Positions 36,701-49,057 of a DNA stretch of 64,000 nucleotides are shown here, piece after piece. The translations under genes and the position numbers were made by a program. The notes below the pieces were generated by a model, which was given only the letters and a program-made list of their open reading frames with translations, searched no databases and had not been told where the DNA came from. Positions within the stretch are counted from its first letter, which is position 1, and each line of letters starts with the position of its first letter. Source of the stretch: Rhizophagus clarus (Eukaryota > Glomeromycota > Glomeromycetes > Glomerales > Glomeraceae); assembly GCA_015698045.1 (NCBI GenBank), contig BLAL01000191.1:430001-494000 (forward strand). The letters run 5' to 3'.

Positions 36701-39140
36701 ATACAAATTTATGGCCAAGATTTTAAGAGTATTTAAACATAAATTACACCTTGCTTTTTCTGCCCCCAATATTACTTTATTTAGACATATATTTAGAATT
36801 AACACCCTTTTAGACAATCACACTCAAGCAAAAATTACCAATTTTCTTATTCAAATTAATTCTTCTGATTTATTAGAAAAATTATCTCTTTTACAATTAG
36901 CTCAAATTCAATATAATAATTGGTTACCTTATCACCTATTATACTTTTTACCATACTTTATTACTTTAACACATCGTTCAAATTTTCTAATTCAATCTAT
37001 TGTACTATGTAATAACAATAACATTACCTTTTACTTCAATACTAATTTTTTGCCTTACGTTCAAGAAGGCAACATTCCTATGATAGGTATTCTTAAAGAT
37101 ACTTATCACAAACACAATCACAATCTTAAACAGCTCAACATCCTTTTTTTGGATCAGATTTTAAACAGGCGTGCTCAGATTTACACATGACAGCAAATTA
37201 ATTTGTTATTTTCATCCAATCAATATCATCGATTACAACATTGGTACACAGATATTCTTTCAGCTATCCGTCTTAATCAGTTTTTATTGGTATCATTAAA
37301 ACCACTTTTGCAACTGATATTGGAAGCGTAGAATTAGACCTTCATCGCATTACTCCTAATTCAGAAACTCTTCGCTATTCACAATCTAGATACCAAACAT
37401 TCATACTTACCAAAAATTCAGTCAACGATGTGTTTTATATAGGAATCCCTTCTCAATTTAACTTTAATATGGATAGTTTTACTTTCTGTCATTATTCTAT
37501 AGTGTAAAGTCTCCCTTGTGCTAATGAAGTGATTCTTAGACCTTGTCAGGGCTGTTTCTTCAACAAATCTTCTCGCCAAGATCATTGCTTAATATCGAGT
37601 TCAATTAGTTCTGTAATATATTTACAAAAGACACAAAATACTAAATATTCTTCAGATACACACTTTCTATCAATTAACCTCGAAGACAAGAAATTTATTT
37701 TAAACGAATTGATTTTGAATCATATATTTAATCTTCCATATAACAACACCTCTTCATTCTTGAACGATATGCAGGAACAGGAGGTATTATCAGTTTCTGC
37801 GCTAGTTAGTCCATCCTTCTTTTCAGATGCTCTATGGGATTCTATCTCATTTGAACGTTCTGATCATGCAAAATCTCTCATGTTAATACAACAATGACTT
37901 AATAATTACAACAAATTGGAATTTTATACTGATGGATCTATGATTGACCCAAATTCCATACATGTATCAATGACTGCTGGATTCATTCAAACACGACATA
38001 ACACTCCCTACGAACAATATACAACTTCATTATTTAATTGGCCTTCAGCCTTTAGAGCCGAATCTTTAACCATTCTATTAGTTACTATAGTTTCTCTAAA
38101 CAATTGTGAACTTACAATTCATACTGATTCGCAATCAGTGATAACAACATTTAACAAATTTCTTAACTTTGATAGATATACTACAACACGTGACTTATTT
38201 AACATTTCTTTCTCTACACTTATATGGTTTTATATATTTCAATACTGCGTCAAGAAATGCTTATGAATTCATCTCAACAAAGTACAGGCTCATTCAAATA
38301 ATTATTGTAATAACGTTATTGATCGCCTAGTCAGAACTGCTCATTCAGTACCAGACCAGTTTTTGACTTTCAAACAGACTGCACCTGTATATTTCCAGTT
38401 TGGAATAATATTCTGATCGAACATAAGCTTCGTCATTTTCTCAGAATGCTAACTGACTGTAAAAACTTTGAAGCTCTTTATAACCTAAACTGGAATGTTA
38501 AATTTAGAAAAGATAACATTTTGATTGACTGGAAAAAAACATTATTCACCTTATCATCATCTACTTATGATATCAATTCTACATCTTTTGAAGAATTACT
38601 TTTGAAATCCTTTAAAATTAAACTATTTATGAACAAACTCCTTACGTTAGAACACACTGAAACCTACTTTTACTACTTATATAGTGATGCCAATTGCTTC
38701 CTATGCGGCGATTCTTTAGAAGATTTATCTCATATATGGCTATGCCCAGAGGTCATTCGGTTAACTCGAGCTCACCTTTAATCAACAATTGTTATAATCC
38801 AAGAATTTATTAATAATTCATCTTCACACAGCGTTACTCAACATGAAATATTGTCTCTACCTATTTGGAACTTATCTTCTTCTGATATACAAGTTACCTT
38901 CATAGATATTCTTAGAGGTTTTATTTCTCATTCCCTATCAAAACTTTTAGAACGGTTTCTTTCTTCCTTTCAGGTTGAAGCGTTACTAAAGAACCTTTCT
39001 AACTGACATATTCTCTTCACAAAACAAAAAATATGGATTTCCTGATGTCAAGCTTTTTCCATCTGCAAACAAGAAATGGGTATTACTCGACAATTGAAAA
39101 AATGTTCCTACGGGTTATCTCCTTTCTCAAACCATAGAAT
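33710..39140 (+). pseudogene. LINE ORF2: APE endonuclease, reverse transcriptase, RNase H
   Basis: Order of recognised pieces: endonuclease start VATLNVNK (about 33805) and GDFNI (about 34240), then TDHRLV (about 34490). The reverse transcriptase has NQKAAGPSGISN (35524), an FIDDTQW version of the catalytic YxDD box (36261) and INKDKS-like NKDKS (about 36357). The RNase H has FYTDGS (37922), AES (38058) and HTDSQS (38120). The C-terminal zinc motif is CFLCGDSLEDLSHIWLCP (38698-38751). The longest intact block is 36123-37190. There are at least ten stops or frameshifts over the 5.4 kb. Confidence 0.85.
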
Positions 39141-39437
39141 AATAGATACTAATAATAAAGCAAGCTCTTGCGAGGGGCTTTTATTTTTGTTGCGGTTTGC
39201 TACTAATATATTCAATCATTATATTAACAATGTGAGTTGATCACGCAACTTACTTGTCTTACCTTACGGTTGTTCAAATATGGTGACGTCTTGTAGTATT
39301 AGTGTTCATAGTTGTTAAGGCTTTAGATGAAGGTAATACTTAATATCTTGCAGGGTCAAGTTGCTATCCTCAAATTTCAACTGATATACTTACGATTACT
39401 TTTTAGTTTAGTTAATTTTAACTAGCAATAGTATGAC

Positions 39438-40029
39438 TAGTATGTCAATCTGAATGATATCTGTCATCTGTTATCTGAATCTGAATCTGCTTAGCTCATC
39501 TAACTATCTGTAAAGAAAATCCAGATTCATCTGGATATCCATCAGATTTATCTGAGTATCTGTCGATTTATCAGATTTATCCAGATATCTGTTTGATTAG
39601 TGTGTCTATCCGGATAGATCTATCATCTGTTTATCTGTGACAGATAATCAGATTTGTCTGGATATTTAACAGATATCTACAGATAAATCTGTTAATTATC
39701 TGTATTTATCCATTTATTTTACGACCTAGTTCTGGCTGAAATAAATGATCAGTGAGCTAGATACCTTTTATGGATTTTGTGTAACTATGCTTGTTTTTTC
39801 GCAGGTATAAAATTTTCTTTTTTTGAAAATTTATGTCATGTCACGTAACATATATCGAATATTAGGCGGATATCTGGATTACAGAGAATAATCATATAAA
39901 TCCATAGATATCTGTGCGGATATCTGATATCCTTTTATTTGATCTGTTTAAAAAAACAGATACAGATATCTGGCAGATAACAGATATCTAATAATTATCC
40001 AGATAAATGGTAAACGGATTGACACATTA
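39438..40029. mobile_element. hAT-type MITE, 592 bp
   Basis: Perfect 8-bp target duplication AGTATGAC (39430-39437 and 40030-40037). Ends TAGTATGTCAATCTG and the inverse of TAATGTGTCAATCCG. The interior is dense in CAGATATC / GATATCTG / CAGATAAATCTG words on both strands and has no coding capacity. It lies in what seems to be the LINE 3' UTR, so it arrived after the LINE. Confidence 0.85.
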
Positions 40030-40319
40030 AGTATGACCAATTATCGATGCTCACATTTTTGTATAATGTATTGAATTTATTTTATTTGTTTCCTTTAGTT
40101 TGCTTGTAATTATAGATTCTCTTGTTTAAATAAAACAAAAAATAAAACAATACTAACGTTACTATAGCTGTTTCTCTTCTTTTTACGTCTAATAATATTG
40201 TTACTTTTTACTCTTTCTTTTTTTTACTTTTATGTATTCTGTATATATTAATAAATACTTGTAATTTTTATGGTTTAATAAAATTATATCTAATAAAATA
40301 TACATTATATAAACTTATA

Positions 40320-40671
40320 GTACAGAAAATGAAGTATTATTTATCGAAATATTTTGAAACATTATGAAATATTACGTATATTTTAAAAAGTTGCAAAGTA
40401 TTATGCAGTAAAATTACGGAATAGCATATAGTAATATTTTGAAATATTTTAAAAAGTTACAAAATATTATGCTTACGCAAACTTGCAGCAGGTCTGAAAA
40501 CTTACGGAATATTACAAATCGTAAAATTACGAAGCTTTGCATATCGTAATATTTTGAAATATTTTAAAAAGTTATAAAATATTACACTTACGCAAGCTTG
40601 TGGCTGAAAACTTACGAAATATTATGATGTGTAAACTTGCGCAACTTTTTGCACTATATAATTTCCTGATG
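40320..40671. repeat. Subterminal array of X1 (right)
   Basis: Two to three diverged units of about 115 bp with GTAATATTTTGAAATATTTT, AAAAGTTAYAAAATATTA and ACTTACGCAA, ending in the X1 terminal repeat. TTACG words recur, as in the left array. Confidence 0.7.
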
Positions 40672-41404
40672 TAGTATATATATTTTATACATATCTCATA
40701 CATATCGGTAGTTAGATATCAGTTATATATCGGTCATATATCATAGATTTATTGTGTACCCGATATTATTATAATAAATATTAGATACCTATTAGATACT
40801 ACTAATAAGTATCCTATATATACCTGATATGTATCCTATATGTAACTAAAATATATCTAATTTACTAATCAAACCTGAATATTAATAGGCACATATCAGA
40901 CATAATTTTTATATATATCAGATAACAATATTTAGATTATTGATTTAATAATATTAATATTAATAAATTTATAATTTAAATACATGTAATTTATAGTAAT
41001 TTAATTCATTTAATTACCATATAATGCTGTATATAGTACCCAAGATACTATTCAAAAATGCCAGCCTAGATTAAATAGTACCTAGGGAAGGTACAGTATT
41101 ATGTGAGGAGGAAGGTACTATAAAAAGGGGGTACATTGTAAAGAGGTACTAATCATGTAATAATATTATTAACAGTTAAGTAATCAAAAGAACTCTAACA
41201 ATTTTTAACCATAAAATTTAAAATAAAATAAAAAACTTCAGATGTAAAATATAAAAATTTTGTAAATTCAGAAATTATTGTAATGATGATTGTAATTCAG
41301 ATCAGAATAAATCATGAAATTCCATCACATTTTTTGTGTTTTTATTCTGCAACTTTTATTTCATATAAAATAGGTCTTTATGCAAACAAAAGAATTAACT
41401 GCTC
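40672..41404. other. Repeat-like flank and probable start of a pogo element
   Basis: 40672-40930 is rich in ATATCAG / GATATGT words like those before 18647. From about 41035 a stretch with several TAGTACC / GGTACTA inverses (to about 41150) may be the terminal region of the pogo element whose transposase follows. No gene is present. Confidence 0.35.
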
Positions 41405-42560
41405 AACAATGACAAAAAAAAGTGAAAACAATAGAACACACGTAAAAAAATTGTAATTATTATGTATTATGTGAACGGCTATAATAAAAAAAAAACAGCA
41501 GACAAATTCAACATTCAAGCAAAGCAACTTCGTGACTGGATATCTAAAAAATCACAGTTATTAAAGGTATAGCCAGGTGTAAAACGTTTAAATATAGAAG
41601 TAAAACCAAAATATTTAGCTTTAGAAACTGTTCTAGTTACCTGGGTTAAAGAAAAAAGAAAAAATCAAAATGCTATCACACAAAATATGATTCAAATAAA
41701 AGCCCAGATCTTTGCATAACAACGTCAATGGCAAGTTATGTGTTCTAGTATCAGGTCTTTTAGGTTTAGTAATAAGTGATTAGATAGTTTCATGAGCTGA
41801 AATAAATTAAGTAATTGTCATCGCACTATAACTGCATAACGTTTACCTGAAGATTTAATCGAAAAACAGCAATCATTTTTGGCATTTGTCATGTACTACC
41901 ACATATAACATGTTTATCCCTTAACATATATAGAAAATATAGATGAAATGCTAGTATCATTTGATTTGCTCACCAATACAACTGTTGATGAACTGGGTGC
42001 ACAAATAGTTAGCATCCGCACTATAGGTCATAAAAGAACAAATTTTACAGTTGTATTAACTTGTATGGCAGATGGAACAAAACTTCTCTCATTCATAATT
42101 TTCAAACTCAAAAATATTTCATAAGGAAATTTTTTCTCAGGAGTTATTATTTGAACAAACCAAAAAGGATGGATAAATGAGAATGAGATGCTCTTTTAGA
42201 CTAAAAATGTATGGGTTAAACATGAAAGGCTTTCCAATTCACAATCATTATTAGTTTTAGACTCATTTTCTGCTTGCATTGTGAATTCTATTAAAAGGCG
42301 TTTCAGCGAAAAAAAACTGATACTGCAGTTATTCCTAGAGGATTGACATCTCGCCTACAACCTTTGGATGTTTCAGTGAATAAATCATTTAAATCAAAGA
42401 TAATAATTATTAATTTTCTCTCCATTTTTTAGTGCGACTCTATTTTTTTAAAAAAAATATTTTATTTTTATTTTCATCTTATAGATGTAAAGAAGATACA
42501 ATGAGTGGATGGCAGAAACTATAAAAAATTTAACATGAATCAGCATTATCAAAAGATCCA
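41405..42560 (+). pseudogene. Pogo/Tigger-like DDE transposase, degenerate
   Basis: Plus-strand remnants: a helix-turn-helix part (FNIQAKQLRDWI, about 41496), then the DDE_1 core with NIDEMLVSFDL (41941), TVDELGAQIVSIRTIGHKRTNFTVVL (41985-42056), CMADGTKL (42062), a second block LLVLDSFSACIVNSIKRRF (about 42249-42304) and LQPLDVSVNKSFKSK (about 42358-42400). Many stops. A probable intron or small insertion follows at about 42410-42483. The 3' end stops where element X2 begins (42574); the right-hand remainder was not recognised beyond 58486. Confidence 0.75.
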
Positions 42561-42584
42561 CTCATGAAACTGTCATCAGGAAAA

Positions 42585-43419
42585 ATTTTGGTCTGCAGAT
42601 CTGCGCAATTCTGCGAAATTCAATTCTGCGCAGATCTGAGGATATGCCGATACGCAGCACTGAAAAATTTCATGGATTTCTGCGCAGTTCTGCAAACACA
42701 AAAAAATCTGTGAAAATTTTCAAAAACAAATCTGCGAAATTTTTCAAAATTTTTGACAATTTACAATTACTTTTATCGTTAATTAACATCAATTAATTTA
42801 TTTAATTTATTTAATTAAAGCATTACAAATAAATCAATTTACTACACTATTAACTACACTATTTCAGGTATTAAATGCACTAAATTTTCTGGCCTTTCTT
42901 TCTTTACTTTCACTGTTTTGTTGAAAATGTAAAAAACGGTTTTTTTGAGGTTTTTTACCTTTATATTAGGATTGGAACCTTTCTTTTGGTTTCCTGTGCC
43001 TGCAAAAAAAAACTAACAAAACCATCAGTAAACGTTTCGTTAAATAAAAAAAAAACAAAAAAAAAAATTAAATTCTGTTTACTTTGAAATTCTATCCAGA
43101 GACAGGTCAGAAAACCGCAGACCTAAACTAATATTTTTCAAAATTTTAATCTTCAAAATTCGTCTGGTAAATGTCTAGAAAGCTGATGACTTATAAAATA
43201 AAAAATGAAACAGTTAGTTAACGTTTCGTTTAAAAAAAAAATAATAAATTTAAATTTTCGAAGGTAAATAAATACCTTCGAATTCCTCTAGAAGACCTCC
43301 AGAAAGACGCAAATCTAAAAAATGAATTTGTAACGTTAATTAACATTTCATTAATAAAAAATATTTTTTTATCTTCGGGATGATACCTGATCTGCCGCAA
43401 GATGATGTCCATCTAAAAA
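42585..43419. repeat. Left subterminal arm of X2
   Basis: Begins with several TCTGCG(C/A)(A/G) words to about 42740. Further in are spaced units with AACGTTTCGTT and A-runs followed by TTCGAA-type words (43020-43420). The same word classes fill 56410-58480 in inverse order, which marks this as one of the two arms of X2. Confidence 0.7.
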
Positions 43420-45928
43420 TAGGGTTGGTAAAAGTCCTTATTTCAGACCTAAAGACTCAGTCCTAAGACTGAGTCTGCAGATCTTTAAGTCCAATTTTTT
43501 GGACTAATAAGGAGTTAGTCTTAAATGAGTCCTAACCAATAAAAAGGGTTTTTACATTTGGTATATATATTACACAGTTTTAATTTTTGTTGTACAAACT
43601 TACACAATGAGTTTAGATGACGCATTCAATTTTGTTGACTTGGAGAGTGATGACATTTTGGATAACATATTACATTCTGAAGAAAGTTCTCGAAAAACTT
43701 CACCTCTATGGAATTATGTAGATTGCAAAAGCCCAGCTCACCCGGGAGTACCTGTATGCAAAAGGTGCAATTACGTATTTTCTATTAAGTCAAGTAATAC
43801 TACTATTGAACGGCATCTTTTAAATAAGCACAACATAATAATCCCAAAGGTCAGAAAGCAAACAACATTAAATTTCAAATGTACAGACCCTTGGCCTACA
43901 AAAGAAAAATTGGTGCGAGACAAAGCAGTTGTTATTTGGATTATTGATAACCAACATCCTTTTAGTGTTGTAGAAAATGAAAAATTTATTGAAATGATGC
44001 ATATTTTCGATCCTCGTTACAAAATTCCTGATCGACATCAAATAAAAGAAATGATTATTGATGAATTTAATAAACGTCATTCTAATATTGGCTATGATTT
44101 ACAAAAAATATCCAGCAAAGTTTCCTTCACTGCTAATATGTGGACATCAACTATAAGTAGCGAAGCATACCTTAGCCTAACAATTCACTATATTGACCAA
44201 AATTGGGTTCTTCGACGTTTTTTACTTGATATTATTTTTTTTAAAGTTCGTCATACAGGAATCAATATGGCTGCAGCAATCACTAATGTTCTTAATGAAT
44301 TCAACTTAACAGGTAAAGCATTAGCACTTACTACAGATAATGAATCTGCGATGTTAGTATGTGGACGGAAATTATCAGAAGAATTTGAAAAAGAATTAAA
44401 TAATCTTACCTTCAGCCATTATCGTTGTTCAGCACATATACTTAACCTTGCAGTTAAGCAAGGAATGGAAATAGTTGATCAAGAAATAGTAGAAGTGCGA
44501 CAACTAATGTCAAAAATTAAAAATTCGGTCTTATTATGTGATGAATTACGTGAATTATGTGTTATAGAGAAACTTGAGTACCTTCGGCCAGAAATAAACA
44601 TAGAAACGAGATGGAACTCCACCTATTACATGCTTTGTAAGTTACAGCGAATGGAAACAGCATTGAAAATGCTTGCAGCCAAACATGATAGTGTGTGTGA
44701 ATTAATGCCAGATGTTGAAGCATGGACGAAGATAAAGGTAAAAATGAAATAATATTTTTTTTTAATAACAAGTTTCTTTTTTTTCGTTATTACTACTTAC
44801 AAAATTAAATCCTTTTTAATTATTAATCAAAGGAAACAGTGATCATTTTAGAACCCCTTGAAAGAGCAACAAAAAACCTCTCAGGATCATTGTACCCAAC
44901 TATTGCTGATGTTCGATTTTACTTTAATGAAATTCATGATCATCTAAAGTATTGTGTGGAAAGGGAGGATGGATTCGGACAATACATGTTAGCTGCTTCA
45001 ATAAATGAAAAACTTAAAGAATACTGGTTAATTATTGATAATAATACTACCATCTCATCAATATTAGACCCCCGAAATAAAATTTCTTTTTTCGAACCAG
45101 GTGAACCAACGACAAATGCTATTGCTGCCTTACATGAACAATTTTCCTTTTATCTTTCCCAAAAGCCACAATCACAAGCTTCCCTTCCTTCTACATCATC
45201 AAGAGAATATTTTCGTCAACTAAAAAAACGTCGCATAGGAGTAACTGCTGAAATAACACTACCACCTTCACCTAGCTCTGATTTTGCTGAAATAGAAAGA
45301 TATCTAGCTTTGTCATGTGATGAAAACGTGGAAGCGCTTCTTTGGTGGCAAGCCCACTCCACTGAATTTCCGGTACTCTCACTAATGGCAAAAGACTACT
45401 TAGCAATACAATTCACAAGTGTAGCCTGTGAACAAGCATTTTCTGTTGCAGGCAATACAATCACCAAAGTTCAATCTCGTTTATGTCCAGAGACTGCAAG
45501 AGCATCGTTATGTACAAAAAGTTGGATTGAGAATAATATTGGTGAACAAATTCAGTTGAAGTAATTCAAATGTGTTTTATTTGTTAAATGCAGTATTTAG
45601 TATTACGTTGTATAACATATTAACATATGATCATCATTTATACAAATAAAACGTTTAGTATATTTTTTTGAAGTTTTTTTTTTATTTTTATATTAATTTT
45701 AAGGAAAATGATAGAAAAAAAAAAATTTGATATTTTTAATACAGAATTTATGATAAATGTTATACGTTAAACTGGTTTAAGACTGAGTCTTAGGATCTAG
45801 TCCAGAACCGGACTTGGTCAGACACAAGTCCTGGACTAATTATATATGGACTTAATTTGTAGGTCCATCGGATAGGACTTGCAAGTCTTAGGACTAAAAC
45901 CAGACTAGGACTGACTTTACCAACCCTA
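43420..45928 (+). mobile_element. Compact intact hAT element 'H' (2.5 kb)
   Basis: Inverted ends TAGGGTTGGTAAA(A)GTC and the inverse. Subterminal regions hold GGACT / AGTCC / GACTGAGTC words on both sides. The flanks CTAAAAAT (43413-43420) and CTAAGAAT (45929-45936) look like an 8-bp target duplication with one mismatch; the exact first base is uncertain. It carries one complete transposase gene and is inserted at the 3' part of the X2 transposase gene. Confidence 0.85.
43607..45564 (+). CDS. hAT transposase of element H (2 exons, 620 aa)
   Basis: Exon 1 is 43607-44737 and exon 2 is 44833-45564. The 95-bp intron has GTAAAA and AAAG ends and keeps the frame (WTKIK|ETVII). Domains: BED finger (CKRCNYVF...H...H, about residues 50-78), RNase H-like core with SFTANMWTSTISSEAYLSL and LALTTDNESAMLV, YRCSAHILNLAV, WNSTYYMLCKL, LDPRNKISFFEP, and a C-terminal dimerisation region (YLAIQFTSVACEQAFSVAGN). 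The length is usual for the family. No stop or shift was seen, so it may encode a functional protein. Confidence 0.92.
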
Positions 45929-48251
45929 CTAAGAATTCTGTTCATTTTTTCGAAACTAAAACACCAAAATGATGATAAAGGTTCATAATCGAAAGCGCAT
46001 TCACATATGTGAAGACATAAATGAAGGTTTGGGCTTATTTTTTCTTGTCCGAATTTTTTTTTGATTAATTTGTTCATCTTGAGTAACTTTGTAAACGCTT
46101 CATCTAATTCACTTTTTTGTAGTGCATGACTTGTTAGAACCTTGCAAGCGTACACAAAATAAGCAAGGATTTTTCGATTGATCTCTCCCAAGAAGCTCTA
46201 GTATGTGATAGGTATAGCAAAAATTAGAATAAACGTTTTCCACATATCTGCCGTAAAATTTGAAAAACCATCACCAGTTGCTATTCTAACGGGACGACAA
46301 CCAAGGTTACTTGGAAACTTTATCATGTCAGCTCGCTCTTGCATTATTTTGAGTTTTTCGTCATTTAATATACCTTCACCGATCCAGAGCTTCATTACAA
46401 TCCACTTCGCTACCCCAAGAAAAAGACAGTGCATGGGATCAACTACACAAAAGCGCACAGGATTAAAATAAGGCAATTGGTATATCTCTGACCAACAAAC
46501 ATGATACCGGGAGATATGGGCTTTCTGCGACTCTTCAGTTGCGCATTTCTTCCATTCACTTGCTTTTTCCCTTATTACATCAATATCTCTCTTAACAAAT
46601 CAGTCGTCAATGTCTTCAAACCCCCCAAAATTGGGTTGATTGTTTACCAAGTTTGCAGATTTATAGCATCAATAACATGCGATGCGAGCTGATATAAATC
46701 CACATAATTTTCAGGTAGCAGGAACATCACTGGCACAACCTATGATCACGCCACAGATAAAATGACTGTTGTTATTTTCGTAGGTTTGTATATGATATTC
46801 TTCCCATAACCAATTTAGCTGACTTATAATCGGATATAAGTAATTGTTTATTTCATGTAGCTTTGGCTCTTTAAGACCAGGTATAACTGCTAATGTGAGA
46901 ATGTTGTGGGGTTTGAAGCGATCACTTCAGAGTAAATTACATATAACGGCATAAACAACACCAACAGAATATTGCGAATTTATAAATGGCTGGAACTAAT
47001 CCAAATTTAGCATTAATCTGATATGAGTATCGGCAGATTCTTTTGTAAAAATGGTTCTTCACTATCATCTGTAAAATTTTTCCAAATATCACCATCATAG
47101 ATATCGAATAAGGTTTCAGTTTCGTTTTGTCTTTCTGCCCACTTTCGACATGTGATCTCAAAATTTTTGCGACCAAAAAATAGGGTTAGTTGGTGTCTAA
47201 TGTTAATTAACAGAAATGTCATTATCAGACGGTAAATTGGATTATTACCATTATCTCTATTACTATCTATTTTTCTGACTAGAGGGTTATTACATTTTTG
47301 TTGAAATCTTTTCTTGCTATGATTTGGATAGTTTATAAAATTACACGTTGGGATTTCTGTCTTGTTTAATATTTCTTTTATGTCATGCAATTTGTGGCAT
47401 TTATTGCATGCAGCGTATTTAATAATATTCGTTGATATTCCCAATATTTTTTTGGCTACGTATAGGGAGGAAGGAAAAGCTGAAATTTTATTTTCATCGA
47501 TCATTATAAGAAAAAATCTTATAAATTTAAACAAAGAATCTATTGCAACATTGGAAAGTTTATATCGTTGTTGATATTGTAATATCCATAAGATAATCCA
47601 GACATAATTATCATTGACGATATTGGGAAGTTTTGGTTCACCATCGTCAAAATCTTTTGATGCAAAATTGACTTCTTCCTCATCATCATCATCAAAGTCT
47701 TCAGAATCTCTATATTCTTCATCGTCTTCAGAGCCTCCAGAAACTCCATCTTTGTTATCATCTTCATAACTTTCAGAATCTCTATTTTCATCGTTATAGT
47801 CTTCAGAATCTCTATCTTAATCATTATTCATATCTCTTTCGTTATCCGGTATTAAATTTTCAAGAACCAAATTAGATAATTTTCCTTTTTTTAACGACTT
47901 GTATTTTGCCAATTCATATATATCGGGTAACGGCTCACACTCCATTGCTTTATTATCGACAGCATCAGATTGCTTTGCATTAGAAGGGATCATCTCGAGC
48001 AACAGCTTATACTCCATTGCATAATTATCGTCAACATTTGGCCTAACATTAGAAGGCCCAGCTTCTTGATCGTCACTAAAAATATTATTCGCATATGATT
48101 TATTATATTTTAACTTATGCGAAGCTTTCGTTCTTGGATCCACCAACTTTCCATTACATTCTTTACAGAAGCAGTGTACTTTAGTTCTTGTTCTTGTGGT
48201 CAAGTCGGTTATTCTTCTATCAGATTTGGCAATAGCTTGAGAGTTGGACAT
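45929..48251 (-). pseudogene. Tnp2-like (CACTA/Plavaka-related) transposase of X2
   Basis: Minus strand from ATG at 48251. N-terminal Cys motif CFCKECNGKLVDPRTKA, an acidic Asp/Glu/Ser-rich linker (47900-47650), a domain with two Cys motifs (AACNKCHKLHD, about 47400), the core with LFDIYDGDIWKNF (about 47090), DTHIRLMLNLDWFQPF (about 47020), and FNPVRFCVVDPMHCLFLGVAKWIV (46465-46395), NFTADMWK, LHLCLHICECAFDYEPLSSFWCFSFEKMN (about 46035-45945). Stops at 47817-47819 and around 46930, 46720 and 46198, plus a frame change near 47035, break it. The coding sequence runs to the hAT H junction, and no C-terminal continuation was recognised on its far side. Confidence 0.8.
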
Positions 48252-49057
48252 TTTTTTTTTTAATTTAGAAAAATTTTTTTTTTAATAAGTTAAATACATT
48301 ACAACCAATCAAATTATAACACAATTACATGCATATCGGCTAATTGTTAAAATTGGGTATAATAATTTTAATCAACGTTATACAATTTTAATTAGTAAAA
48401 AAAAACTTAGCAAACGCACCCTAAAAAAAAAAATTTTTGGTCACCGTAATATATTATTTCAGGCAAAATAGGGTAATTTTCATGTTCACAACATCTTTGC
48501 TGCTCAGAGTTCGACATTGAAGTAACAACTAACAAAATCTTTTTACGCGTTAAAAAAATAAGTTTGTATGGCAGATATACAATTAAAAAGATTTACTAAT
48601 TAACTCGCAATTAAAAGCGAATTAAAAGCGAATTAAAAGCGAATTAAAAGCGGATTAATATTTAATTATGCAAAATTGTAACACAGATTTTATTGCCATT
48701 GAAAAATTTTTCCAAAAATCACAATTGTATAGAATTAAATATTACATTACATTCAGTAATTCAAAAAATTATTATATGTACAAAGCGCACATTATCCATA
48801 AAAATCATTAACGCAGCCCATCAATTCATACGCGCTTTATATGCAAGAATAGCACTATTAAGAAAAATGCATAAATTTGCAAAGAATTAAGAGTATGTAC
48901 GCTGCACGTATCCAATTTACATACATCACTGATTACAAGGAATAAAAGGACAATTTATCATTAATTGATTATGTAGTTATATTTGCGAAATATATTTAAA
49001 TACCCATTCTAAAACTTTTTTACCATTCTAACAACATTTTTATTAAAAAAAAAAAAA
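48252..49057. promoter_or_regulatory. Divergent intergenic region of X2 with an 11-bp tandem repeat
   Basis: Lies between the divergently oriented transposase and trihelix genes, so it probably holds both promoters. At 48608-48655 there are four tandem copies of AATTAAAAGCG. No frame of note: the 65-codon one at 48693-48890 shows no domain. Confidence 0.4.

Larger units (their letters stand above)
30840..40148 (+). mobile_element. Decayed LINE with ORF1, endonuclease, reverse transcriptase and RNase H
   Basis: Plus-strand non-LTR retrotransposon. The 5' part (30965-31450) is made of partial tandem units, ORF1 is 31521-33685 and ORF2 33710-about 39140. The 3' part is interrupted by a hAT MITE (39438-40029), and an A-rich tail-like sequence lies at about 40126-40148. 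Ends are approximate; no target duplication could be fixed. The presence of an RNase H domain after the reverse transcriptase and a C-terminal CCHC-like motif places it near the I/Tad group of LINEs. Many stops and shifts make it inactive. Confidence 0.82.
27222..40671. mobile_element. Element X1 with CATCAGGAAA-type inverted ends
   Basis: The left end CATCAGAAAATTTTATAG (27222) and the inverse of CATCAGGAAATTATATAGTGC (ending 40671) form a terminal inverted repeat extending with mismatches into GCG(T/C)AAGTTTAC. TA lies on both outer sides. Long subterminal tandem arrays follow on both sides. Inside are ribozyme C and a decayed copy of the trihelix gene (28.0-30.2 kb), a 1325-bp insertion, an inverted repeat, a LINE and a hAT MITE. 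No transposase of its own was found, so it was moved by a relative such as X2 or X3, or its gene was lost when other elements entered. Confidence 0.7.
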
